16,961 nt of DNA from an uncultured Methylobacillus sp. (GCA_946478965.1 CAMLDQ010000044.1:1-16961), one strand, 5' to 3'. Numbered from the stretch's first letter, positions 1 to 7,975 are shown. A program made the numbers and translations. The notes: a model not told the origin generated them from the letters alone.

Positions 1-100
1 ACGCCTGCGCGCCGGAGTAGTCGAATTCGCAGGCCTGTCCGATGACGATGGGGCCGGCGCCGATGATGAGTATGGATTTTATGTCTGTACGTTTTGGCAT
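1..100 (-). CDS. carB: Carbamoyl phosphate synthase large subunit, N-terminal fragment
   Basis: This is the first 33 codons of carB; the gene runs off the left edge of the window. The reverse strand from the ATG at 98-100 reads [20 protein letters not shown] and continues [13 protein letters not shown]. This is the hallmark CarB N-terminus with the glycine-rich start of the first ATP-grasp half. CarB makes carbamoyl phosphate from ammonia, bicarbonate and two ATP, for arginine and pyrimidine synthesis; ammonia comes from the CarA subunit. It lies 86 bases downstream of carA on the same strand, so the two are very likely co-transcribed. No clear Shine-Dalgarno sequence precedes the ATG; the upstream bases belong to a heptamer repeat array. 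Confidence 0.95.
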   Translation of the reverse strand, partial: MPKRTDIKSILIIGAGPIVIGQACEFDYSGAQA

Positions 101-107
101 GAATACC

Positions 108-191
108 GTGAAAGGTGAAAAGTGAAAGGTGAAAAGTGAAAAGCAACGTCGCCTGAAGTTACGTTTCACATTTCATATTTCATATTTCACG
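108..191. repeat. Inverted pair of 7-bp tandem arrays between carA and carB
   Basis: Five tandem heptamers of the form GTGAAAR occupy 108-142. After a 21-base spacer, four heptamers of the form TTTCAYR occupy 164-191, the last ending at the carA stop codon. The second array is close to the reverse complement of the first, so the carA-carB mRNA could fold into a long A/U-rich hairpin or several registers of one. The arrays fill almost the whole intercistronic gap and include the position where a carB ribosome-binding site should lie. The repeat structure is read directly; any role in expression is inference. Confidence 0.85.
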
Positions 192-1320
192 CCTTCGTCC
201 TTTCCATCAATTCAATAAATCGATCGAACAAATAGCTCATTTCCTGCGGGCCAGGACTGGCTTCCGGGTGACCCTGGAAGCTGAATGCGGGCCTATCGGT
301 GCGGGCGATGCCTTGCAGGCTACCGTCGAACAGAGAGACGTGGGTAGCACGCAGATTGGCCGGCAGCGTCGCCGCATCCACGGCAAAGCCATGATTCTGG
401 CTGGTAATGAACACGCGCTGGTCATCCAGGTCTTGCACCGGGTGGTTGGCGCCATGGTGGCCGAACTTCATCTTGACGGTTTTCGCACCGCTAGCCAACG
501 CCAGCAACTGGTGCCCCAAGCAGATACCGTAGGTCGGCACGCCCTTGTCGACGATGGCGCGGATCGCCTGGATCGCGTAATCGCACGGCTCGGGATCGCC
601 CGGGCCGTTGGAAAGAAAAACGCCGTCCGGATTCAATGCAAGCGCCTCCTCCGCCGTCGCCTTGGCCGGCAGCACCGTCACTTCGCAGCCGCGCTCGACC
701 AGCATGCGCAGAATGTTACGCTTGATACCGTAATCAAAGGCGACCACCTTGTATTTAGGGCTGCCCGCCTGGGCGTAGCCGGTGCCGAGCGCCCACTCGG
801 CTTCCGTCCACTGGTAGGGTTTGTCGACGCTCACCACCTGGGCGAGATCCATGCCTGACAAGCCGGGAAATTCGCGCGCCAGCTGTAAGGCGCGCGCTTC
901 GTCGACCTCGCCCGCCATGATGCAACCGGCCTGCGCGCCCTTTTCGCGCAGCAGACGCGTCAGTTTGCGCGTATCGATATCGGCAATCGCCACCACATTG
1001 TTGCGCTGCAGATAGTCGGAAAGCGACCCTTCGCTACGCCAACTGCTCGCCACCAGCGGCAGATCCCGGATCACCAGTCCGGCGGCATAGACCTTTCCAG
1101 ACTCGACATCCTCGGCATTGACGCCATAGTTGCCGATATGCGGATAGGTCAGGGTGACGATCTGTTTGGTATAGGATGGATCAGTAAGAATTTCCTGATA
1201 GCCGGTAATGGCGGTATTGAAAACCACCTCGCCGACAGTGGCGCCTGTCGCGCCAATGGAGAGACCACGAAATACGGTTCCATCTGCAAGTACGAGAATG
1301 GCTGGCGCAGTCTGCGGCAC
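187..1320 (-). CDS. carA: Carbamoyl phosphate synthase small (glutaminase) subunit
   Basis: The product is 377 residues, the usual length for CarA. CarA hydrolyses glutamine and channels ammonia to CarB in the cytoplasm. The N-terminal domain carries the conserved [18 protein letters not shown] region at about residues 33-50. The C-terminal class I glutamine amidotransferase domain (about 190-373) has the nucleophile Cys267 in GICLGHQ and the His351/Glu353 pair in HPEAS, so the catalytic triad is intact. The SNGPGDP motif at 237-243 is also typical. The ATG at 1318-1320 is preceded by a GGGG-containing ribosome-binding site about seven bases upstream. A sigma70-type promoter with a leader hairpin lies between this gene and dapB, so carA-carB can be transcribed independently of dapB. 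Confidence 0.98.
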   Translation of the reverse strand: MPQTAPAILVLADGTVFRGLSIGATGATVGEVVFNTAITGYQEILTDPSYTKQIVTLTYPHIGNYGVNAEDVESGKVYAAGLVIRDLPLVASSWRSEGSLSDYLQRNNVVAIADIDTRKLTRLLREKGAQAGCIMAGEVDEARALQLAREFPGLSGMDLAQVVSVDKPYQWTEAEWALGTGYAQAGSPKYKVVAFDYGIKRNILRMLVERGCEVTVLPAKATAEEALALNPDGVFLSNGPGDPEPCDYAIQAIRAIVDKGVPTYGICLGHQLLALASGAKTVKMKFGHHGANHPVQDLDDQRVFITSQNHGFAVDAATLPANLRATHVSLFDGSLQGIARTDRPAFSFQGHPEASPGPQEMSYLFDRFIELMERTKA

Positions 1321-1373
1321 GGTCTAACCCCTTGTCTTTGTTGCGTATTGTCGCTTGAAATAGCGGATGTGCA

Positions 1374-1404
1374 AAGCGGGGCTGGCTCAACGCCGTCCCC
1401 GCTT
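1374..1404 (-). promoter_or_regulatory. Hairpin in the carA leader
   Basis: An 8-bp perfect inverted repeat, AAGCGGGG at 1374-1381 and CCCCGCTT at 1397-1404, encloses a 15-base loop. The loop contains a smaller GGC/GCC repeat. Relative to the predicted carA start of transcription (about 1410, minus strand) the stem begins at roughly +7. It could stabilise the 5' end of the mRNA or take part in regulation. It is followed on the minus strand by only three T residues, so it is a poor intrinsic terminator in that direction. On the plus strand a run of five T follows, but no plus-strand gene lies here. Confidence 0.55.
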
Positions 1405-1416
1405 CGAATTTTTGGA

Positions 1417-2254
<838 letters not shown>

Positions 2255-2303
2255 TCATTACCCCGCCGCACGCATTGTTCGCACCGGCGAGTATTCTGTG
2301 AAA

Positions 2304-3119
2304 TTAGAACCCGATCTTTTCCAGCATGCGCTCGAAATAGCCCGGAGAATCCTCCGGTGGCAGGCCATCCTCATCAGCGGGGGCGGCCTCGGGCGTAGCC
2401 TTGGCGGGCGCCGCCTTGACCGGTTCGGCTGGTTTCGCCGATTCCGTCGCCCCAGGCGTTGCCGCCTTGGGTGTGGCTGTTTCCGGCGCCTTTGCCGGAA
2501 CGGCCTCTTGCGTTTGCGGCGGCTCGGCCGGAGCCGGCTTAGGCTCTTCGGCCACGGGGGCTTTGGGCGCTACTGCCGGGGCAGGCGAGGGAGCCGGGGC
2601 CGGGGCGATAGCGGGCGCTGCTGCCTTTTCCTGCACCGGCTTGGGCTCGGAAATCAATTCGGGTTGCGATTCCACCTTGGCCGGAACCTCCTGCTCATCG
2701 CTCTTCCAGAACTTGAGCTTGTCCACCAGGCCCTTTTCCTTCTTTTTCGCTTCTGCCGGCTTGGATGGCTCCGGCTCGCCGGTGCCTGCGGGGATGACAT
2801 CGCCACGCACGCCCTTGAGCTTGTCATCGACGAAATCGAGAATCACATGGCGTTGCTCGATCAGCTTGCCGCCTTTTTCCATGCGATACAGGTAATCCCA
2901 GCGGTTGGCATGGAAGCTATCCACGAGCAATGGCGTCCCCATGATGAAGCGCACCTGCGCCTTGGTCATGCCCGGACGCAGCTGCAGCATCATTTTCGAG
3001 GTGACGACATTGCCCTGTTGTATATCCATCTTGTAGGGCTTGATGGACGGCAGGTTAGCCGAATAGTTGGCACATGCGGCGCAAAAAAACGCCGCCAAGA
3101 TAATCATCGCTTTGCGCAT
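2304..3119 (-). CDS. bamE: BamE/SmpA-OmlA outer-membrane assembly lipoprotein with long C-terminal tail
   Basis: The product is 271 residues, against about 110-180 for typical BamE. A short hydrophobic signal ends in a probable lipidation cysteine (Cys16 in CAAC; an imperfect lipobox). The BamE domain follows at about residues 25-110, including DIQQGN, the [17 protein letters not shown] segment and the RWDYLYR strand. BamE is a periplasmic-side lipoprotein of the BAM complex, which inserts beta-barrels into the outer membrane. From about residue 112 the chain becomes a low-complexity tail rich in Pro, Ala, Glu and Lys. It has a short amphipathic patch ([11 protein letters not shown]) early on and ends in [12 protein letters not shown]. 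The gene is divergent from fur, as in many betaproteobacteria, and heads a bamE-dapB(-carAB) run. The family call is firm; the role of the tail is unknown. Confidence 0.92.
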   Translation of the reverse strand: MRKAMIILAAFFCAACANYSANLPSIKPYKMDIQQGNVVTSKMMLQLRPGMTKAQVRFIMGTPLLVDSFHANRWDYLYRMEKGGKLIEQRHVILDFVDDKLKGVRGDVIPAGTGEPEPSKPAEAKKKEKGLVDKLKFWKSDEQEVPAKVESQPELISEPKPVQEKAAAPAIAPAPAPSPAPAVAPKAPVAEEPKPAPAEPPQTQEAVPAKAPETATPKAATPGATESAKPAEPVKAAPAKATPEAAPADEDGLPPEDSPGYFERMLEKIGF

Positions 3120-3181
3120 CGTTATGACTTTGGCGGGAAATGGCGTTAATATACCACGACACTGAATCTTGCCGACACACG
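3120..3181. promoter_or_regulatory. Divergent bamE/fur promoter region
   Basis: These 62 bases separate the bamE and fur start codons. The only AT-rich core, TTAATATA at 3146-3153, offers overlapping -10-like hexamers in both directions: TAATAT (3147-3152) on plus and TATATT (3153-3148) on minus. I could not find convincing -35 elements for either. I see no good Fur box here, so autoregulation of fur is not supported by the sequence. Confidence 0.4.
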
Positions 3182-3607
3182 ATGAAAGACCTCCAGGATC
3201 TGAAAAATGCCGGACTCAAGGCGACATTGCCGCGCCTCAAGGTGCTGAGCCTGTTCGAAACCAGCGAACAGCGCCATCTTTCAGCGGAAGACGTCTACAA
3301 GATGCTGCTCGCCAGCGGCGAGGATGTCGGACTGGCAACCGTCTACCGCGTGCTGACCCAGTTCGAGCAGGCCGGCCTGCTGATGCGCCACCACTTCGAA
3401 GGCGGCAAGTCGGTTTTCGAGCTGAAGGAAGAGGGCCATCACGACCATATCGTCTGCATGCAATGCGGTCGCGTGGAAGAGTTTTACGACGAGGAAATCG
3501 AAAACCGCCAGAAAAAAGCCGCTAGCGAACGCGGCTTTACCATCCACGACCATTCGCTGTACATCTACGCGGACTGCACCAAGAGCCCCTGCCCGCACAA
3601 GCACTAG
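3182..3607 (+). CDS. fur: Ferric uptake regulator
   Basis: The 141-residue product is full-length Fur, the Fe(II)-dependent repressor of iron-uptake genes. The winged-helix DNA-binding domain covers about residues 1-83, with [12 protein letters not shown] near the start and the recognition segment [15 protein letters not shown] at 52-66. The dimerisation and metal-binding half has the HHDH cluster (86-89), CMQC (Cys92, Cys95) and C-terminal Cys132 and Cys137. I chose the ATG at 3182 because [20 protein letters not shown] aligns with other Fur N-termini. An in-frame ATG at 3140 would add 14 unconserved residues inside the promoter region. Neither start has a strong ribosome-binding site. A likely target, the Fur-box cassette at 6812-8710, is about 3 kb away. 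Confidence 0.97.
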   Translation: MKDLQDLKNAGLKATLPRLKVLSLFETSEQRHLSAEDVYKMLLASGEDVGLATVYRVLTQFEQAGLLMRHHFEGGKSVFELKEEGHHDHIVCMQCGRVEEFYDEEIENRQKKAASERGFTIHDHSLYIYADCTKSPCPHKH

Positions 3608-5287
3608 TCAGTCTCGGCCCGAGCGCCAGATCGACAGGATCAGCCAAATCCCGAACAGGGACGCCAGGAAGAACCCCAAAAAACCGAAAGCCGGCAGACC
3701 GAACAAGGTCGGCCCGCCCTTGACCGTCATCACGATCGACGACCCGATGATCAGCGCCGAAGTCAGCATGCCCAGCGTCAGCCGGTTGGTGCTATGGTCG
3801 AGCTGGTGCCCGAAATGATCGAGGCGTTTCAGGTCGAGGTCGATCTTGACCCGTCCGCGCCGCGCTTCGCGCAGCAAGCGGGAAAGGTCGCGCGGCAATG
3901 CCGAAGCAATATCCAGCAGCCCCTTGACGTTGCGCCAGCCGCGCTTCGCCACATTGGCAGGCAGATAGCGATCGACAATGACCTTTTTCACGAACGGCGT
4001 CAGGTGGTGCACGATCTGGAAATCCGGGTCGAGCTGGCGGCCCAGCCCTTCCAGCGTGACCAGCGCCTTGAACAGCATGGTCAGATCCGGAGGGACCAGC
4101 AGATGGTTTTCGCGCATCACCGTGGTCAGGTCGTTGAGCAGCGTTCCGAAGCGCACCTGCTTCAGCGGCATGCTTTCGTAATTGAAAATCAGCTCATCCA
4201 CGTCCGCGGCAAGCTTGGCGTCGTCGATGGCCGCATCGCCCGCCCAGGAAATCAGGATGTCGCGCAGGGCGTCGATATCCTTGCCGACCAGCGCCGCCAG
4301 CAAGTCGGCGATCTGGTTGCGGCGCTCTTCGCTGATACGGCCGACCATGCCGCAATCGATGATCGCCAGGCGGTTTCCGGGCAGGAAAAACACATTGCCG
4401 GGATGGGGATCGGCATGGAAAAAACCGTCGATCAGGACCATCTTGAGTACCGCATCCGCACCGCGCGCGCCCAATTGCTTCAGGTCGAGCCCCGACAGCA
4501 CGGCGCTATCCAGGTCGTTGCCGGGGATGCCGTCGACACGGTCCATCACCAGCAGGTCTTCGCTGGTATGCTCCCAGTGCACCTTGGCGAATACGACATG
4601 CTTGTCGTCGGCAAAATTCTGGGCGAAACGGTCGGTATTGCGTCCTTCCAGCGCTAGATCCAGTTCGCGCCGCAGCGAGCGGGCAAACTGCGCAACAATC
4701 TTGCCGGGCTGGAAGCGGCGCGACTCCGGCACTTCGGATTCCAGCAGGCGGGCGAGATGGCCGAGCAGGCGCAAGTCGGCCTCGATGCGGCCGCGCACGT
4801 TGGGGCGCCGCACCTTGAGCACGACCGGCGTACCGTCCTGCAATTTGGCCAGGTGCACTTGCGCGATCGACGCGCCGGCAATGGCCTCGGTCTGCAGATC
4901 CTTGAAGACCTCGAACGGCGAACGTCCAAGCGCCTGCTCCAGTTCCGGCAGAAGTGCCTCGAACGGCTCGGGAGGCACGCTGTCCTGCAACTTGGCGAAT
5001 TCGACAATCCAGTTGGGCGGGAATAGATCCGGGCGGGTTGCCAGCACCTGCCCGAGCTTGACGAAAGTGGGGCCCAGCTCCTGCATCGCGAGCCGCACCC
5101 GCACCGCGGGTTCGAGATGCCTGATCTCTTCGGCCTGATGACGATGCAGCAGGTTGCCGGCCCGCTCCGCCATGTTGCCCAGCCCGATACGCTTGACGAT
5201 ATCGCCCCAACCGTAATGAATCAGAATGCCGGCGATCTCGCGCATGCGCCCGAAATCGCGCATCACGGACAGGGTTTCACGAATCAT
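3608..5287 (-). CDS. ubiB: UbiB-family (ABC1/ADCK/COQ8-like) atypical kinase
   Basis: The 559-residue length fits UbiB, an atypical kinase/ATPase needed for ubiquinone biosynthesis at the inner membrane. The family-specific KxGQ motif is KLGQ at 77-80. The Ala-rich loop is AGASIAQVH at 137-145 in place of a P-loop, and the nucleotide-binding lysine is Lys158 in VVLKVRRP. The catalytic loop HADPHPGN (291-298) contains Asp293 and Asn298, and DCG (311-313) stands where DFG is usual. Two hydrophobic helices near 505-525 and 530-552 form the expected C-terminal membrane anchor. The ATG at 5285-5287 has GGAAG about eight bases upstream. It lies 20 bases downstream of the helical-protein gene, so the two probably form an operon. 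Its stop codon directly abuts that of fur, with no base between. Other ABC1 paralogues look similar, so the exact symbol is slightly uncertain. Confidence 0.9.
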   Translation of the reverse strand: MIRETLSVMRDFGRMREIAGILIHYGWGDIVKRIGLGNMAERAGNLLHRHQAEEIRHLEPAVRVRLAMQELGPTFVKLGQVLATRPDLFPPNWIVEFAKLQDSVPPEPFEALLPELEQALGRSPFEVFKDLQTEAIAGASIAQVHLAKLQDGTPVVLKVRRPNVRGRIEADLRLLGHLARLLESEVPESRRFQPGKIVAQFARSLRRELDLALEGRNTDRFAQNFADDKHVVFAKVHWEHTSEDLLVMDRVDGIPGNDLDSAVLSGLDLKQLGARGADAVLKMVLIDGFFHADPHPGNVFFLPGNRLAIIDCGMVGRISEERRNQIADLLAALVGKDIDALRDILISWAGDAAIDDAKLAADVDELIFNYESMPLKQVRFGTLLNDLTTVMRENHLLVPPDLTMLFKALVTLEGLGRQLDPDFQIVHHLTPFVKKVIVDRYLPANVAKRGWRNVKGLLDIASALPRDLSRLLREARRGRVKIDLDLKRLDHFGHQLDHSTNRLTLGMLTSALIIGSSIVMTVKGGPTLFGLPAFGFLGFFLASLFGIWLILSIWRSGRD

Positions 5288-5307
5288 GCAGGGCTTCCAT
5301 ACGGCCG

Positions 5308-5970
5308 TCAGTGCTGTTTGAGTTGTTCCGCCTTGTCGGCGATACGCGTCGCAATATCGGCCAGCTTGCGGCTCGCCAGCGTCGCCACACGCGAACCGAT
5401 CTCACGCGCCGCCAGCCGGCCGGCACCGGTCGCCTGCTGTGCCGTCGCGCGCAACCGATTGCCGAGATCCTCTGCCACCCGCTTGACGCGCTCCCCGGTG
5501 CCGGTGCCGCTGTGCCGCGCATGGTCCGCCAGTGCACCCAGCTCCTGCTTGACCAGTCCGCTGGCACGCTGCGCCGCCTCACCCACGGCATCGATGAACA
5601 TGCCTTCAAGTTTTTTCAACTCGCTCAAGCTCTCCTTGAGATCGCCTTCGGCAAATTCCTTGGCCTGCGAGGACACTTCCCCCCAAGCCAACTGCATCGC
5701 CTCGGCCGCATGCGACAGCGCGTCGTCCATGCCATGCACGGCGTCGGTCAGCGCCGAGCGCACTTCGTCGGCACGCTCCGATGCGCCGAGACTCACGCCC
5801 TCGGTGATCGCATTGAGCACCTCCCGAATCTCCTGCTCGGCCAGTTGCCGCTGCGTCAGGGCCTTGACCGTCAATTCATGCAATTGCTCGCGCACCCGAA
5901 CGCCGCCGCGCATCAGTTCGCGCGCCTTGCTCTTGATGTCTTCCAGTGAAAATTCGCTCTCATCGTTCAT
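5308..5970 (-). CDS. Helix-rich amphipathic protein of unknown function, ubiB neighbour
   Basis: The product is 220 residues from the ATG at 5968-5970, which has a strong ribosome-binding site (AGGAGG) about five bases upstream. An upstream in-frame extension to 6075 is disfavoured because it runs through the promoter/palindrome region. The sequence is almost all predicted alpha-helix, with no transmembrane stretch, signal peptide or cysteine. Charged and small residues alternate with Ala/Leu in heptad-like spacing, for example at residues 2-60 and 80-130. It resembles phasin- or apolipoprotein-type amphipathic helix proteins in composition, but I do not recognise the family with confidence. 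It is the first gene of a probable operon with ubiB. A role as a membrane- or lipid-surface accessory to ubiquinone synthesis is a guess from that position only. Confidence 0.8.
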   Translation of the reverse strand: MNDESEFSLEDIKSKARELMRGGVRVREQLHELTVKALTQRQLAEQEIREVLNAITEGVSLGASERADEVRSALTDAVHGMDDALSHAAEAMQLAWGEVSSQAKEFAEGDLKESLSELKKLEGMFIDAVGEAAQRASGLVKQELGALADHARHSGTGTGERVKRVAEDLGNRLRATAQQATGAGRLAAREIGSRVATLASRKLADIATRIADKAEQLKQH

Positions 5971-6039
5971 GACTGCCTCCTGAGATCGTGGTTGACTTGC
6001 TGGTTTCATTCTACACGAAGGCCTCGCGGCCGACGCGCC

Positions 6040-6059
6040 CCCCCCTTTATAAATGGGGG
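6040..6059. repeat. 20-bp near-perfect palindrome
   Basis: The sequence CCCCCC-TTTATAAA-TGGGGG is a palindrome with one mismatched pair, preceded by two further C residues. It lies between the divergent helical-protein and NlpC/P60 genes. It could be an operator for a dimeric regulator or a strong hairpin in the leader of the minus-strand transcript. No function can be assigned from sequence. Confidence 0.6.
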
Positions 6060-6069
6060 AACATACCGT

Positions 6070-6098
6070 TTGCAAGGCCTCCGGCTTTTATTTAAAAT
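6070..6098 (+). promoter_or_regulatory. Predicted sigma70 promoter of the NlpC/P60 gene
   Basis: TTGCAA (6070-6075), a 17-base spacer and TAAAAT (6093-6098) make a good promoter match. The expected transcription start is near 6105, only about three bases before the ATG at 6108. The mRNA would therefore be leaderless or nearly so, which fits the absence of any Shine-Dalgarno sequence there. Confidence 0.55.
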
Positions 6099-6107
6099 CC
6101 GTCGGCC

Positions 6108-6635
6108 ATGTCTTTCAGAACCCACATCCTCGCCCTGCTGCTGCTCACCGCCAGCGCCCCTTGCCTGGCAGAACAAACCCTGCCGGCGCAGGACGCCGCG
6201 ACTGCATCCTGGTCGGACATCGCGCAAGATGTCCTGGTCAATGCGCTCAGCCTGACCGGGATCAAGTACACCTACGGCGGCAAGTCGCCGGAAACCGGGT
6301 TCGACTGCAGCGGATTCGTGCGCTACGTGTTCCAGCAGGCGGCCAACCTGACCCTGCCGCACGGCGCACGCGCCATCAGTCATCTGGGGGAAGCCATTCC
6401 GCTTGAGGACCTGCAGCCAGGCGATTTGGTATTCTTCAATACCCTGAAGAGCGCGTTTTCGCATGTCGGCATTTATCTGGGTAACGGGCAATTCATCCAC
6501 GCCCCCTCCGCCGGCGGCAGGATCAAGATCGGCGACATGAACGACCGCTACTGGGCCTCGCACTTCAACGGCGCACGCCGGCTCGAAGTCACCACCGAGC
6601 AGCCGCAGACCACTCCCGAAATTTCCGCAAAGTAA
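6108..6635 (+). CDS. Secreted NlpC/P60 (C40) cell-wall peptidase
   Basis: The 175-residue product has a signal peptide of about 21 residues (MSFRTHILALLLLTASAPCLA), cleaved after Ala. A single C40 domain follows at about residues 40-160. The catalytic triad is visible: Cys67 in FDCSGFVRYVF, His119 in FSHVGIYLGNGQ and His131 in FIHAPSAGG. Enzymes of this family cut peptidoglycan stem peptides in the periplasm, usually the D-Glu/meso-DAP bond. There is no SH3 or LysM targeting domain, so it is the minimal Spr/MepS-like form. It is monocistronic: it has its own promoter, and a terminator-like hairpin follows the stop. Whether it carries a lipid anchor is unclear; Cys19 sits just before the cleavage site, but the context is not a standard lipobox. 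Confidence 0.92.
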   Translation: MSFRTHILALLLLTASAPCLAEQTLPAQDAATASWSDIAQDVLVNALSLTGIKYTYGGKSPETGFDCSGFVRYVFQQAANLTLPHGARAISHLGEAIPLEDLQPGDLVFFNTLKSAFSHVGIYLGNGQFIHAPSAGGRIKIGDMNDRYWASHFNGARRLEVTTEQPQTTPEISAK

Positions 6636-6643
6636 CGCCCGGT

Positions 6644-6671
6644 GCCGCCCGCCTTGGCGGCTCTATCTTCT
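6644..6671 (+). terminator. Probable intrinsic terminator after the NlpC/P60 gene
   Basis: GCCGCC (6644-6649) and GGCGGC (6656-6661) form a 6-bp all-GC stem with a 6-base loop, nine bases after the stop codon. The following tract (TCTATCTTCT) is pyrimidine-rich but interrupted, so termination may be only moderate. Confidence 0.55.
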
Positions 6672-6757
6672 CAGCACCCGTCCCCACATTCCACTTCCCG
6701 ACCTGCCCGGATTCCTGCCCCCCCTGGCGCCGAAAGTTGCGAATATCAATATTTTAA

Positions 6758-6790
6758 TTGCGCATGAAAATAAGAATGGTTATCATTCGT
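6758..6790 (+). promoter_or_regulatory. Fur box overlapping the promoter of the iron-uptake cassette
   Basis: The 19-mer at 6766-6784 matches the classical Fur consensus (GATAATGATAATCATTATC) at 14 of 19 positions by my count. A second overlapping frame at 6772-6790 matches 12 of 19. The same stretch holds a promoter: TTGCGC (6758-6763), a 17-base spacer and TATCAT (6781-6786). A Fur dimer bound here would cover the spacer and -10 element and block RNA polymerase. This predicts induction of the downstream cassette under iron limitation. Confidence 0.75.
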
Positions 6791-6811
6791 TTAAATTCAT
6801 CGGAGCCATTC

Positions 6812-7129
6812 ATGAAACACTTGCGTTTACTTTTACTGCTGCTGCCGCTGCCGGCTTTTGCTGCCGACGCAGAATTCACGCTGACCATCCAGGATCACCG
6901 TTTCCAGCCGGCCGAACTGGCTGTTCCCGCAGGCAAGAAAATCAAGCTTACCGTCGTGAACAAGGATGCCACGCCGGAAGAATTCGAGAGCCATGAACTG
7001 AATCGCGAGAAGGTCATCGCGGGCAACAGCTCCGGGACTGTGTGGATCGGGCCGCTCAAGCCCGGCCGCTACCCGTATTTCGGCGAATTCAACGAAGCCA
7101 CTGCGCAGGGCGTCATCGTCGCGCAATAG
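6812..7129 (+). CDS. Periplasmic cupredoxin-fold protein of an FTR1 iron-uptake cassette
   Basis: The 105-residue product has a signal peptide (about residues 1-18, ending AFA) and a small beta-sandwich domain resembling the cupredoxin domain of EfeO-type and FtrB-type proteins. I chose the ATG at 6812 because it has CGGAG seven bases upstream and gives a clean signal peptide; an upstream TTG start would overlap the promoter and Fur box. The mature protein contains no cysteine. The usual type I copper ligand Cys is missing, and the equivalent loop reads RYPYFGEFN (86-94). His29, His61, Glu62 and nearby Glu residues remain as possible metal ligands. It is probably a periplasmic iron (or copper) carrier or oxidation partner for the FTR1 permease encoded nine bases downstream. 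Confidence 0.88.
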   Translation: MKHLRLLLLLLPLPAFAADAEFTLTIQDHRFQPAELAVPAGKKIKLTVVNKDATPEEFESHELNREKVIAGNSSGTVWIGPLKPGRYPYFGEFNEATAQGVIVAQ

Positions 7130-7138
7130 GAGGCCATC

Positions 7139-7972
7139 ATGTTCGGCACTGCCATTATCGTTTTCCGCGAGGTTCTGGAAGCCGCGATCATCATCGGCAT
7201 CGTCGCCGCTGCTACGCGCGACGTACCGGGCCGCAACCGTTGGCTGGCGGCCGGCCTGCTGGCGGGTCTCGCAGGTTCCGCCCTCGTCGCGGCCTCCACC
7301 GATGCGATCGCGTCGATGGCGAGCGGTATCGGCCAGGAACTGTTCAACGCCATGGTGCTCGGCATCGCGGTGCTGATGCTGGCCTGGCACAACATCTGGA
7401 TGTCCACCCACGGCGCAGAACTGGCAGCCCATGCGCGCCGGGTCGGCAATGCCATCCGCGAAGGCAGCAGCGAATGCGCGATTCTGCTGGTCGTGGTCGG
7501 CCTGGCGGTACTGCGCGAAGGCTCGGAAACCGTATTGTTCCTCTACGGCGTTGCCGCTTCGGGCGCCAATGGCACGCACGGCATGCTGGTCGGCGGCATC
7601 ATCGGCGTACTGGCCGGCGTAGCCGTGGGCTATGCGCTTTTCGCAGGACTGCTGCGCATCCCGATGCGCTGGTTCTTCGCCGTGACCGGCCTCTTGGTCA
7701 TGCTGCTCGCGGCCGGCATGGCTTCGCAAGCCGCCGGCTTCCTGATCCAGGCCGACTTGCTGCCTAGCCTGGCAGCGCCGCTCTGGGATACGTCTGCCAT
7801 TTTGCCCCAACAATCCGTGCCCGGCATGCTGCTGCACAGCCTGATCGGCTACGACGCGCAGCCGGCGGGGATGCAAATCGTCTTTTACGTGGCCGTGGTG
7901 ATTGCCATCACGACCGGCATGAAATGGGCCAACCGCCCGCAACCGCTTACCAATAAACCTGGAGTTATCTGA
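7139..7972 (+). CDS. FTR1/EfeU-family iron permease
   Basis: The product is 277 residues with about seven hydrophobic segments, typical of FTR1/EfeU inner-membrane high-affinity iron permeases. Both REXXE iron-binding signatures are intact: REVLE at 10-14 in the first helix and REGSE at 126-130 in the fourth. In this family ferric iron is passed across the membrane after oxidation of ferrous iron in the periplasm. An AGGAGG ribosome-binding site lies just before the ATG. It is co-transcribed with the upstream cupredoxin gene (9-base gap) and the downstream beta-barrel gene (3-base gap), behind a Fur box. No EfeB-like peroxidase, P19-like protein or multicopper oxidase is present in the window, so the oxidant partner is unclear. 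I leave the symbol blank because both efeU and ftrC naming would apply. Confidence 0.95.
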   Translation: MFGTAIIVFREVLEAAIIIGIVAAATRDVPGRNRWLAAGLLAGLAGSALVAASTDAIASMASGIGQELFNAMVLGIAVLMLAWHNIWMSTHGAELAAHARRVGNAIREGSSECAILLVVVGLAVLREGSETVLFLYGVAASGANGTHGMLVGGIIGVLAGVAVGYALFAGLLRIPMRWFFAVTGLLVMLLAAGMASQAAGFLIQADLLPSLAAPLWDTSAILPQQSVPGMLLHSLIGYDAQPAGMQIVFYVAVVIAITTGMKWANRPQPLTNKPGVI

Positions 7973-7975
7973 ATC

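Noticed and set aside
1374..1413. A plus-strand intrinsic terminator (stem plus five T) between dapB and carA
   Set aside because: No plus-strand gene ends here, and both neighbours are on the minus strand, so I treat the stem as part of the carA leader.
3140..3181. An N-terminally extended Fur starting at 3140
   Set aside because: The extra 14 residues are unlike known Fur N-termini and would be encoded across the predicted -10 region of the divergent promoter.
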